A model generated the notes under the pieces. It did not search any database. It was not told the DNA's origin and saw only the letters and a program-made list of their open reading frames with translations. Made by a program: the position numbers and the translations under genes. Positions 19,201-27,440 of a stretch of 33,876 nt of DNA are shown in pieces. The stretch is from Candidatus Parcubacteria bacterium (GTDB lineage: Bacteria > Patescibacteriota > Minisyncoccia > Phycocordibacterales > CALRHW01). Location: the NCBI GenBank assembly GCA_009691505.1, contig SICJ01000003.1, forward strand, positions 1-33,876, in the 5' to 3' direction. Within the stretch, counting starts at the first letter, position 1. Each line of letters opens with the position of its first letter.

Positions 19201-21087
19201 CTACAGCACAATATTGATAAGTCTGTGTTTTACATATATGGTTTTTTGCACTTTTTTACCATCGGTCCATTTTTTTACCTCAATTAAAGTCAGCGCCCTA
19301 GCTGTTATTTCGCTCTCTGAAGTAGTTTTTGTAATTTTAAAAGTGGCTCTAGTCTTGCCGTTTATCTGCACGACAATAGTCGCTGTATCATTTTCAAGTA
19401 AAGTCGTATCTGGTTTTGGCCATGGTTCTGTATGTATTGATTTTTTGTGTTTTAGCAACGACCAAAGCTCGTCTGTAATGTGTGGCGCAAAAGGAGCGAG
19501 GAGTTGAAGCAATATTTCAAAAGATTTTTGTGAGATTTTTGTTTGCTTTTCAAACTCATTTGAAAGAATCATCAGCGCAGATACAGCTGTGTTGAATTCC
19601 ATTTTTTCAATATGTGCTGACACTTTTGTAATAGTTTGGTGAATGTTTTTATTAAAACTATTTTCTGCTTTTTCTTGAGCAAAATTTACATCTACTTTTT
19701 GAAAAAGTTTCCATACTCGCTCAAGAAATCGTCGAGAACCGATAATAGAATCAGAACTCCAAGCTATTGCCTGGTCAAAAGGCCCCATAAACATTTCGTA
19801 CACACGCAAAGTATCTGCACCAAAAGTAGCAACGATAGCATCTGGATTTATCACATTTCCGCGAGACTTTGACATCTTTTCTCCACCTTCAGCGAGAATA
19901 AGCCCTTGTGTGGTGCGTTTTTTATATGGTTCACTTGTTGGTACTAAACCGATATCAAAAAGAAATTCATTCCAAAAACGTGAATAAAGTAAGTGAAGCG
20001 TTGCGTGTTCCATTCCTCCGTTATACCAGTCCACCTGCATCCAATATTTCAATTTTTCTGTGGACGCAAAAACTTTTTTGTTTTTAGGGTCAACGTAACG
20101 CAAAAAATACCAGCTTGAACCAGCCCAGTTTGGCATAGTGTCCGTTTCACGCTTTGCTTTTCCAGCACATTGCGGACATCTTACATTTACCCATTTTGAA
20201 ATATTTGCAAGTGGTGATTCGCCAGTATCGGTCGGCACATAATTTTTTACATTTGGAAGTTTTACTGGTAAATCTTTTTCAGGCACAGCTACTGTGCCAC
20301 ATTTTTCACAGTGAATAAGTGGAATCGGCTCTCCCCAATATCGCTGCCGAGAAAAAATCCAATCATGAATCTTGAAAGTCGTTACCTTTTTCCCGTCTAC
20401 AATTTCCTCTTTTTTCCCAATCCAGTGTTTTTGCGCAAGTTTTATTTGCTCAACAAAATCTACATTCGCGAGGTCACGGTCTAGCTTGTCAGCGTATTTT
20501 GTAATGGCGAGCATCCACTGTTCTTTTTCTTTTTGTTCAACGCGAGTACCACAACGTTCACAACAGCCGTCTATCACTTCTTCATTTGCCAAACCTATTT
20601 TATCTTTTGGACACCAATTGATAGCCATCTTTTTTTTGTAAGCAAGTCCGTGTTTAAAAAATTGCAAAAAAAGCCACTGTGTCCAGCGATAATACTCTGG
20701 GTCTGTGGTATTTATTTCTCGCGACCAATCAAAAGAAAAACCAAATGATTTTAACTGCTTGCGAAATGTGTCAGTGTTTTTTTTAGTTACAATTTTTGGT
20801 GCAATACCTGTTTTAATCGCATAATTTTCAGTCGGTAGACCAAAAGCGTCCCAACCGATAGGATAAAGCACGTTGTAGCCCTCTGCCCGTCGTTTTCGCG
20901 AGATTATATCCATAGCAATGATACTTCTTGCGTGACCCACATGTAGACCGTCACCAGATGGATATGGAAACTCTATAAGAGAGTAAAATTTTGGTTTCGC
21001 AGAAAAATCTTCCGCATGATTTAGACCTTTTTTCTCCCAAAAATTTTGCCACTTCTTTTCTATTTTCTTGTGGTCGTAAGGCTTCAT
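19201..21087 (-). CDS. leuS: Leucyl-tRNA synthetase lacking the CP1 editing domain
   Basis: 628 aa; FPYPSGDGLHVGHARS, DWIFSRQRYWGEPIP, GGEKMSKSRGNVINP; AQKHWIGK joins DWIFSRQRYWGEP by only about 15 residues. Confidence 0.95.
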   Translation of the reverse strand: MKPYDHKKIEKKWQNFWEKKGLNHAEDFSAKPKFYSLIEFPYPSGDGLHVGHARSIIAMDIISRKRRAEGYNVLYPIGWDAFGLPTENYAIKTGIAPKIVTKKNTDTFRKQLKSFGFSFDWSREINTTDPEYYRWTQWLFLQFFKHGLAYKKKMAINWCPKDKIGLANEEVIDGCCERCGTRVEQKEKEQWMLAITKYADKLDRDLANVDFVEQIKLAQKHWIGKKEEIVDGKKVTTFKIHDWIFSRQRYWGEPIPLIHCEKCGTVAVPEKDLPVKLPNVKNYVPTDTGESPLANISKWVNVRCPQCAGKAKRETDTMPNWAGSSWYFLRYVDPKNKKVFASTEKLKYWMQVDWYNGGMEHATLHLLYSRFWNEFLFDIGLVPTSEPYKKRTTQGLILAEGGEKMSKSRGNVINPDAIVATFGADTLRVYEMFMGPFDQAIAWSSDSIIGSRRFLERVWKLFQKVDVNFAQEKAENSFNKNIHQTITKVSAHIEKMEFNTAVSALMILSNEFEKQTKISQKSFEILLQLLAPFAPHITDELWSLLKHKKSIHTEPWPKPDTTLLENDTATIVVQINGKTRATFKITKTTSESEITARALTLIEVKKWTDGKKVQKTIYVKHRLINIVL

Positions 21088-21095
21088 TTTTAATA

Positions 21096-22025
21096 TTAGT
21101 TTCTTTTTGGAGTTGGTGGATAAAGCTCTGCATCTATTGTCCTTTTAAAACAAGTTTGCCCGACAGCATGTGACCAGTTTTCATTTTCACTTCCCACGCC
21201 GATTGGTTTTGCATAATTCATTCCAGATGAATTGTTAGAATTACTATTTACATTAAAATCTGCACACAATTCAAAACCCATTTCACTAATTTTTTTGTAT
21301 TCGTAAGAAAGGCCATTTTGAGAATCAACAGGAATAACGAAACCAGAAATTGGGTCTCGCAGGTCGGTTAGAGTTTCTGGCAAAGCTCCTTTTTGTTGGA
21401 AATAATTTACCAATTGCCACTGGATAGTCTGCAAATCCGCGAGCTTTTGTGCATCAAAACGCATTAGACGCTGAGTCACAGGTGAACCCATAATCATAAA
21501 TCCGCTCACGATAGAAGCGAGCACCATGAGTCCAGTGATAGACGCAAGCAAGGTGCGCCGACTTTTTTGAATCACGGCGACACTTTTTAAATCATGAATA
21601 TAATAAATAAATATTAAACCGACGACGACGAGCACCGCCACCACTTTGAAAATAAAACGACTCGCTATCTCTCCGCCTAAAACGGTGTTGATGAGTACAA
21701 TAAGATCAATAATGATTGTAACTCCCGCCAAAAAAAGTGTGAAATATGTGAGCCATTTTCTAATTCCTAAATTTCTTTTTTCTGGACTCAAAACATAATC
21801 TCTATTGGTAGTTCTGGAAAGAAAAATGTAGAGAGGAAAAATAATAATAAGACACGCAATAGCCCATCTAATAACCGCTGAATATGGGTCAACGTAAAAA
21901 TTTAAGTTGTCAGGAAACGCGTTGTTTATAATATTAAAAACCAAAGTAAGTAAACTGACGGTACTTATATAAAGACTAATAATAACGCCCAAGTGCAAAA
22001 AGAAATCTTTTGGTGATGTTTTCAT
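21096..22025 (-). CDS. Multi-pass membrane protein, DUF5671-like
   Basis: 309 aa; four or more hydrophobic segments; SRTTNRDYVLSPEKRNLGIRKWLTYFTLFLAGVTIIIDLIVLIN. Confidence 0.6.
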   Translation of the reverse strand: MKTSPKDFFLHLGVIISLYISTVSLLTLVFNIINNAFPDNLNFYVDPYSAVIRWAIACLIIIFPLYIFLSRTTNRDYVLSPEKRNLGIRKWLTYFTLFLAGVTIIIDLIVLINTVLGGEIASRFIFKVVAVLVVVGLIFIYYIHDLKSVAVIQKSRRTLLASITGLMVLASIVSGFMIMGSPVTQRLMRFDAQKLADLQTIQWQLVNYFQQKGALPETLTDLRDPISGFVIPVDSQNGLSYEYKKISEMGFELCADFNVNSNSNNSSGMNYAKPIGVGSENENWSHAVGQTCFKRTIDAELYPPTPKRN

Positions 22026-22072
22026 AATACTGTCTATAATATCACAGATTTTTGCTCAAAAATACAAAAGAA

Positions 22073-22103
22073 AAAGCCCCGAGCGTGTAACGCTCGGGGC
22101 TTT
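22073..22103 (-). terminator. Intrinsic terminator (perfect 13-bp stem, T-rich tail)
   Basis: aaagccccgagcg-tgtaa-cgctcggggcttt, 25 nt downstream of the 22128 stop. Confidence 0.9.
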
Positions 22104-22127
22104 ATTTCAACTCATCATTCAAAAAAT

Positions 22128-22712
22128 CTACAGTGAATTCGGTGGCAAGAAAATGTCATACCCCATCTTTTCCACCACTGAAGCCTCCAGATCAGAGATA
22201 ATGTTGAAAATGGGGTCACCCTTCTTAAACTTTCTCTTTTCGGAAACTTTCAGGTAGAAAATTTTAACAACACCATCTACCACCCCTCCGCGCGCCTTGA
22301 TGCAGATAACAACAGACCTGATGTTCAAATGAGCACTTAGTACGTGCTCGTTAGGACTTTTTTCTTTCTTCACCACAGGCCCGCCAGTTTGGTCACTGTA
22401 AAAAATACGAGTGAACGGAAATTCTGCATCCACATGCCAGTAAACACGATATTCCACTGTTTCGTCCAATGACGACTCAAGTGGACCGTCTTCCTTACGG
22501 AACTCTAAAGATTCGGAAGCTGCTTCCAAATCAAGAGTCTCCCAAGGTTTAAAAGCGATGTGGTGAATGTTTCCAAGTGCCGAAGGACACAAAAAGTGCC
22601 CAATAACATTCGGCCACTGCTTGGCCGTATGGAGCGAACCCCACAAATCACGCAAAATCCTTGGCAACCAATGGTGTTGCTCAACAAGAGCCCAAAACTT
22701 TTCTGGCTTCAT
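22128..22712 (-). CDS. Hypothetical protein (start moved to MKPEKFW)
   Basis: Long ORF with SD-like AGAAAGG before 22712 and a dedicated terminator; no family recognised. Confidence 0.65.
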   Translation of the reverse strand: MKPEKFWALVEQHHWLPRILRDLWGSLHTAKQWPNVIGHFLCPSALGNIHHIAFKPWETLDLEAASESLEFRKEDGPLESSLDETVEYRVYWHVDAEFPFTRIFYSDQTGGPVVKKEKSPNEHVLSAHLNIRSVVICIKARGGVVDGVVKIFYLKVSEKRKFKKGDPIFNIISDLEASVVEKMGYDIFLPPNSL

Positions 22713-22849
22713 ATAGAAACCTTTCTGCCTTATAGGCAATTCAAAGGACAAGACTTGAGTCAGCACAATACTGACTTCTAAAAACATAATACATTAAAGT
22801 GAAATAATGTCAAGACACACAGGTAATGTGCACACGCGAGGGCAAATTT

Positions 22850-23992
22850 CTAAATCCTAAACTCCACCACGTCTCCATCTTTCACAATGTATTCTTTTCC
22901 TTCGGTGCGGAGGAGGCCTTTTTCGCGGGCGAGCGCAAGCGAGCCCGCTCCTAAAAGCGCGTCGCAAGCTATCACTTCCGCACGAATAAATTTATCTTTA
23001 AAATCTGTGTGGATCGCAGTTCCGGCAATCGGCGCAGTTGAGTTGCGTAAAATCGTCCACGCACGCGACTCGTCTTCGCCAGTTGTAAAATATGTAATGA
23101 GGTCCAAAAGTTCATAACCTTTTGTAATCAAATTATTTATTCCGTCGTCTTCCCCGCCGAGTTCTTTTCGGAAAGTTTCTTTTTCGGTTGCAGTTAAATC
23201 TTTCAGCTCTTGCTCAATTCCCGCATCCACAATTACATAAAGTGACTTCGTATCACTAAAAAATTTCAGTAATTTCGTAAATCGCTCGTCCTGCTTGCCG
23301 TTTACGTCTGGCTTTCCGTCCGCGCCGATTTTTTCATCCAAATTCCTCGCTCCACCTTTTTTATTTAAAACATAAAGAATCGGCTTCATTGTAAGGAGCT
23401 GAAGTCCTTTTATATACGGCAACTCAAGCTCGTTTAAAGTAGCCTCTTGTGCGAGTCGCCCAGCGAGAAGCAACGTGTGCACTTTTTCCAAAGCTCCGTG
23501 CTCAATCACCGCTTCTTTCGTCCCCTTTTTCATTTCTCTATCTACGTTGCCAAGACGTTTTTTTACAGTATCAGTGTCCGCCAAAATAAGTTCTAGATTT
23601 ATAATCTCCACATCATGAAGCGGATCTATTTTTCCGTCCACATGTATCACATTGTCATCTTCAAAAATCCTCACCACTTCCGCGATAGCGTGCACCTCGC
23701 GAATATTACTCAAAAATTTATTTCCCAAACCTTCACCTTCCGATGCGCCTTTTACGATACCAGCAATGTCTACAAATTCTATCGCGGCGGGAATTGTTTT
23801 TGCGGATTTACTAAATTCTGAAAGTTTCCAAAGCCTGTCATCTGGCACAGCCACAACACCCACAGACGGATCAATGGTGCAGAAAGGATAATTCTCCGCT
23901 GGAACGGATTTTTTAGTGAGAGCGTTAAATAATGTGGATTTGCCAACATTTGGGAGACCGACGATGCCGATTGATAGTTTTGTACTTGACAT
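22850..23992 (-). CDS. ychF: Redox-regulated ATPase YchF (Obg-like)
   Basis: GIVGLPNVGKSTLFNALTKKSVPAENYPFCTIDPSVGVVAVPDDRL; C-terminal TGS-like segment. Confidence 0.95.
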   Translation of the reverse strand: MSSTKLSIGIVGLPNVGKSTLFNALTKKSVPAENYPFCTIDPSVGVVAVPDDRLWKLSEFSKSAKTIPAAIEFVDIAGIVKGASEGEGLGNKFLSNIREVHAIAEVVRIFEDDNVIHVDGKIDPLHDVEIINLELILADTDTVKKRLGNVDREMKKGTKEAVIEHGALEKVHTLLLAGRLAQEATLNELELPYIKGLQLLTMKPILYVLNKKGGARNLDEKIGADGKPDVNGKQDERFTKLLKFFSDTKSLYVIVDAGIEQELKDLTATEKETFRKELGGEDDGINNLITKGYELLDLITYFTTGEDESRAWTILRNSTAPIAGTAIHTDFKDKFIRAEVIACDALLGAGSLALAREKGLLRTEGKEYIVKDGDVVEFRI

Positions 23993-24416
23993 GATAATTT
24001 GATGCTACTGGAATATAACCATAGATTTGTAATTGCTCTTTATTAGCTACAATCTTGTCTAGAACATTCATCATAATGCCTTTTTTTACCACAAAACTCA
24101 AGTTATTAATCTCATTCTTCACCTCCTCAGTAAACTTATCAATTTCATTTTGATTAGGGAGATTTGTTTCTGTCCGTAATATTTCCTGTTTAGCGTCAGA
24201 AATTTGGAATTCTAATGCCGACATCTTTTCCTTAATCGGATCTACATACTCTTTGAGCTGGTTAATTGTAAAAACTCCTGAACCGTAAGCTTTATTGTAT
24301 CTATCTTCTTGTGTCTTAAGATTACTTATTTCCTTTTGGAGAAATGGAGTGTCACTCGCGGAAACTGTGTTTTTTAAATTCTTGCTATTAATCCAGCGAT
24401 CTAATTGTTTTCTCAT
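23925..24416 (-). pseudogene. Possible C-terminal remnant of a large serine recombinase; overlaps ychF start
   Basis: 163 aa coiled-coil; C-terminal KIVANKEQLQIYGYIPVASNYHVKY resembles recombinase C-termini; no catalytic N-terminal domain; last 68 nt overlap ychF in another frame. Confidence 0.45.
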
Positions 24417-24477
24417 TTATACTCATAACATTATTATAACACACTTTTATGTAATTTCAGTTTATATTTTAGTAATC

Positions 24478-24978
24478 TTAATCCTTATTTACAATCATTT
24501 CCTTCACTTTTTTCTTATAATCCTCAAAGCTTTCCATGTTCATTTCTTTTCTACGTTTTTCAATGTTTGACTCATCTTCAAGATCAAAAAAGGTAACATT
24601 TTTATGTTCAATTCTATATTGTGTCCCATATAATTGCAGTTGTTTATTTAAAATTCTTACTCTATCAATCAAATATGCTAAATCACTTTTTATAATTTCT
24701 TTATCAGTTTTATTATTAAATAAATCTATTGTCTCCTGAAGATACGCTGTCTCACCTGAGTGTTGAATTACTAAAAAGGCCGCTCTGTAAGCTTTCTCAG
24801 AGGAAACATTTATAAAAGGAAAACCATTTTCTTTGATGAATTGTTTAATGAATATAAAATTATCTTTTTGGATCTGTACCAGATTATCTTCAGATATCTT
24901 ATCTTCTCTAAATAATTTTATATTTGTTTGGTCCTTGTCCAGCAGCGATTCAAGCTGTGAAATTAAAATTTGATTCAT
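24478..24978 (-). CDS. DUF6624-like protein
   Basis: 166 aa; AFLVIQHSGETAYLQETIDL...DLAYLIDRVRILNKQLQLYGTQY pattern. Confidence 0.65.
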   Translation of the reverse strand: MNQILISQLESLLDKDQTNIKLFREDKISEDNLVQIQKDNFIFIKQFIKENGFPFINVSSEKAYRAAFLVIQHSGETAYLQETIDLFNNKTDKEIIKSDLAYLIDRVRILNKQLQLYGTQYRIEHKNVTFFDLEDESNIEKRRKEMNMESFEDYKKKVKEMIVNKD

Positions 24979-25011
24979 ACTACTACTATATTATAAAAAT
25001 TAAAAAAAGTA

Positions 25012-25039
25012 GACCCCCCGAGAAAATCTCAAGGGGGTC
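25012..25039 (-). terminator. Intrinsic terminator ending the ATP-grasp/peptide unit
   Basis: Minus strand GACCCCC-TT-GAGA-TTT-TCTC-G-GGGGGTC followed by TACTTTTTTT. Confidence 0.85.
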
Positions 25040-25103
25040 ATGAAGGGTTGAAGCGCGGCGTGCTCAGATAGTATCCGAGTCGCTCGAGCCTTGATCCAGG
25101 GTG

Positions 25104-25256
25104 TCAGTTTCCGCGACGATGTCGGGGGTACGGTTGATCGATCACTTGGACGCCGTGAACTCTCTCAGCGTGCAAAAAGGTGATCGGCTCACCGGAGGCA
25201 CTTTTCTGGGTTATCTGGCCCTTTTTTTTGGGTGGGTCTAGGACTGCAGCATTCAT
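25104..25256 (-). CDS. Putative graspetide precursor peptide (50 aa in frame; 63 aa to 25064 with a +1 shift)
   Basis: MNAAVLDPPKKKGQITQKSASGEPITFLHAERVHGVQVIDQPYPRHRRGN*; SD AAAGGAGG 9 nt before ATG; downstream of ATP-grasp and before a terminator; +1 frame after CCCCC gives ...QPYPDIVAETDTLDQGSSDSDTI*. Confidence 0.6.
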   Translation of the reverse strand: MNAAVLDPPKKKGQITQKSASGEPITFLHAERVHGVQVIDQPYPRHRRGN

Positions 25257-25265
25257 GGGGACATG

Positions 25266-25273
25266 CCTCCTTT
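25266..25273 (-). promoter_or_regulatory. Shine-Dalgarno AAAGGAGG for the small peptide
   Basis: Plus strand cctccttt, spacing 9 nt to ATG at 25256. Confidence 0.75.
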
Positions 25274-25312
25274 CAATTGTGTTAGTTGTTGTACTTACCC
25301 GTAATTAATGTA

Positions 25313-26293
25313 TCAACTTGCTAAGAATTTTGCAAGAGCTGTCGATATGGGTAATCCAGCCACCAATTCAGATGGCCCCCACTGTCCTTGGGGGTTTACT
25401 TCAAAGAAACAGTATTCTCCTGCTTCCGTGATGCAGAGATCTGCCACACCGAACCTCAATCCAAGACCTTGAACCACTTTTATCAGTTTTCTTTGAACGT
25501 CAACTGGTAGCTCGTATGGCTTGTAAATCCTTTCGAGCTTGTGGTTTCTCCAATCAAGGTTGTCGTCACCTGCTCCCAAATCCCTTTCGTGAGTAATTGA
25601 GACAGTAAAGACTTCATCGCCCACAATCGTTGATCTGAGATCGACTTTGTTGAGGATTGCTTCTTGGAAAATCACAGGGCAGACTTTCACTTGTTCAACC
25701 ACCTTAAGGATGGTTTCCTCATCAATGACCCGAGTATAGATTGTTCGGTTTCCTCCCTCTTTTTCGTTTGCACGATAGAGACAAGTTCCGACCGGCTTCA
25801 TAATCATACTCATGCCATGATTATTCCGAATGAATATTGACACACTAAGCGGATCATTCGAGATTACGGTCTTTGGAATCCTCAAACCACAATCCTGCGC
25901 GACCTTAAGCTGTAGGGGTTTGCTGTTTGCAATTCTGGTGCTGTCTGGGTCTGAGACCCACTTAACATCAGACGGCAAAAGGTAGAAAAGAGACCGCACA
26001 AACATGTCGGATTCCATCCGAATGTATTGACTGAGTGAGTCCTGTGCTTCTTTCTTGAATTTTCCCATAGGTCTGCGCCACCAAACTGATTTGACATTGT
26101 CTTGATTGAAAGCTCCCGTTCTTTGCTCAAAAAGAAACGAAAGTTCTGATGAGTAGCCAATGGTCCCGTAGCATTCCTTCGGAAACAGACTTAGATCGAG
26201 AAGAGAATATGTTTCCCCAATCTCATCAAGTCTTTTCATCAAAAGTTTGGACGTGCCATCCTCAGAATGAGATATAACTAGTATTTGTTTCAT
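25313..26293 (-). CDS. ATP-grasp peptide ligase, MvdC/MvdD-like (graspetide synthetase family)
   Basis: 326 aa; VWWRRP motif, SDPDSTRIANSKPLQLKVAQDCGLRIPKTVISNDP, FQEAILNKVDLRSTIVGDEVF, LRFGVADLCITEAGEYCFFEVNPQGQWG; SD AAGGAG 7 nt before ATG. Confidence 0.85.
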   Translation of the reverse strand: MKQILVISHSEDGTSKLLMKRLDEIGETYSLLDLSLFPKECYGTIGYSSELSFLFEQRTGAFNQDNVKSVWWRRPMGKFKKEAQDSLSQYIRMESDMFVRSLFYLLPSDVKWVSDPDSTRIANSKPLQLKVAQDCGLRIPKTVISNDPLSVSIFIRNNHGMSMIMKPVGTCLYRANEKEGGNRTIYTRVIDEETILKVVEQVKVCPVIFQEAILNKVDLRSTIVGDEVFTVSITHERDLGAGDDNLDWRNHKLERIYKPYELPVDVQRKLIKVVQGLGLRFGVADLCITEAGEYCFFEVNPQGQWGPSELVAGLPISTALAKFLAS

Positions 26294-26332
26294 TTAAATT
26301 CTCCTTGTTGTTGATGTTCTTCTGACCTTGAC

Positions 26333-26359
26333 ACTATATAATTATTGTTCTGATGTCAA
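26333..26359 (-). promoter_or_regulatory. Possible promoter of ATP-grasp unit
   Basis: Minus strand TTGACA-N15-TATAGT, about 40 nt upstream of the ATG; spacer short. Confidence 0.35.
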
Positions 26360-26586
26360 ATGAGTTCAAATTAAATCTGTGCGGAAACTTTATATCGGTA
26401 TTATTAAAAGATTATTCAAATCAGGTATCTCCCCCCTTTTTTTTATGGATTTCCAAATAGCTTTTGAGGTGGTGGAAGTTTTATGACAAAACTAAATGGA
26501 ACAAGTTTGGCAAAATGTCGGTTTGTGAACCAACTATGCCGATGGATAGTGACATAATTTTAATTTAAATTCAGTGTTCCTTACTA

Positions 26587-27426
26587 TTACATAATGTACA
26601 TATCCTGTCCAAAATTGCCCGTGCCTACGTACTCCGCTTCGCCACGCAAAATTTTCTCAAACGGCTGGCAGGCAAAACATCCCTGCGCGCCTTGCGGACA
26701 CTCGAAAACTTTTTCTTCGCGGGCTTTTTTTATTTGTTTTGCGATGGCAAGGACTTTTTCGCGAGCGACCTCAATATCAGGCAAGGGCTTTACAACAGGC
26801 TCGTCATCTCTATCCAAATACCAATACAAAGCGCCAGTCACTTTACGATTTTGCAAAGCATCTAAAAGTAACAAATAAATCGGAAGTTGAAGCGAGTCTT
26901 GTGTTTCCTCGTGTTTGCCTGTTTTAAAATCAAAAATTTTTACGCTGTCGTCTGCCTCAATATATTCTAGCCAGTCTATGTATCCGCACAAAATAATATT
27001 TTCTTCTTCGGAAAGAAAAAAGTTTGGAGGCATTCCGTTGTGGCCTTCTTTTAGACGAACCGTCTTTTTGAAAATTGGGCCGGGATTTTTTATTACGTGT
27101 TTTATCATTGTAAGTCCACGTTCTTTTGCCGTAGCTTCTTCTTCGCTCGTTTTAAATCCACCAATTTTGCCAGATATTTTTTTCCACGCAATTTCAAAAT
27201 CTGCGACCAAGTCGTGCTTTAAGCGCTCCTCCAACGGAATATTTTTTAGCGGTTCAATAGTATTGTGCACCGCACTGCCGAGCGACATTGCCGAAGATAC
27301 CATGCCGATTTTTTTGCCAGATTTTGGATCTTTATAAACATTCCGCAAAAAATACGAACGCGGACATTTCAAAAAATCCCCGATGGACGAGTGCGAAACC
27401 CACACTGATTTGTATTTATCGGGCAT
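26587..27426 (-). CDS. PD-(D/E)xK nuclease family protein, RecB/Cas4-like, probable Fe-S cysteines
   Basis: SHSSIGDFLKCPRSYFLRNVYK; LCGYIDWLEYIEADDSVKIFDFKTGK; C-terminal ECPQGAQGCFACQPF. Confidence 0.8.
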   Translation of the reverse strand: MPDKYKSVWVSHSSIGDFLKCPRSYFLRNVYKDPKSGKKIGMVSSAMSLGSAVHNTIEPLKNIPLEERLKHDLVADFEIAWKKISGKIGGFKTSEEEATAKERGLTMIKHVIKNPGPIFKKTVRLKEGHNGMPPNFFLSEEENIILCGYIDWLEYIEADDSVKIFDFKTGKHEETQDSLQLPIYLLLLDALQNRKVTGALYWYLDRDDEPVVKPLPDIEVAREKVLAIAKQIKKAREEKVFECPQGAQGCFACQPFEKILRGEAEYVGTGNFGQDMYIM

Positions 27427-27440
27427 GTTTTTTAGTTAAA

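Noticed and set aside
24295-24570. Plus-strand 91-aa hydrophobic ORF
   Set aside because: AT-rich frame crossing the intergenic gap and antisense to two minus-strand ORFs; no ribosome-binding site recognised.
25064-25256. TGA recoding (Gly or Trp) to read through the small ORF
   Set aside because: Trp uses TGG throughout and TGA ends the ATP-grasp gene, so a recoded-TGA lineage is not supported; a +1 shift explains the frame better.
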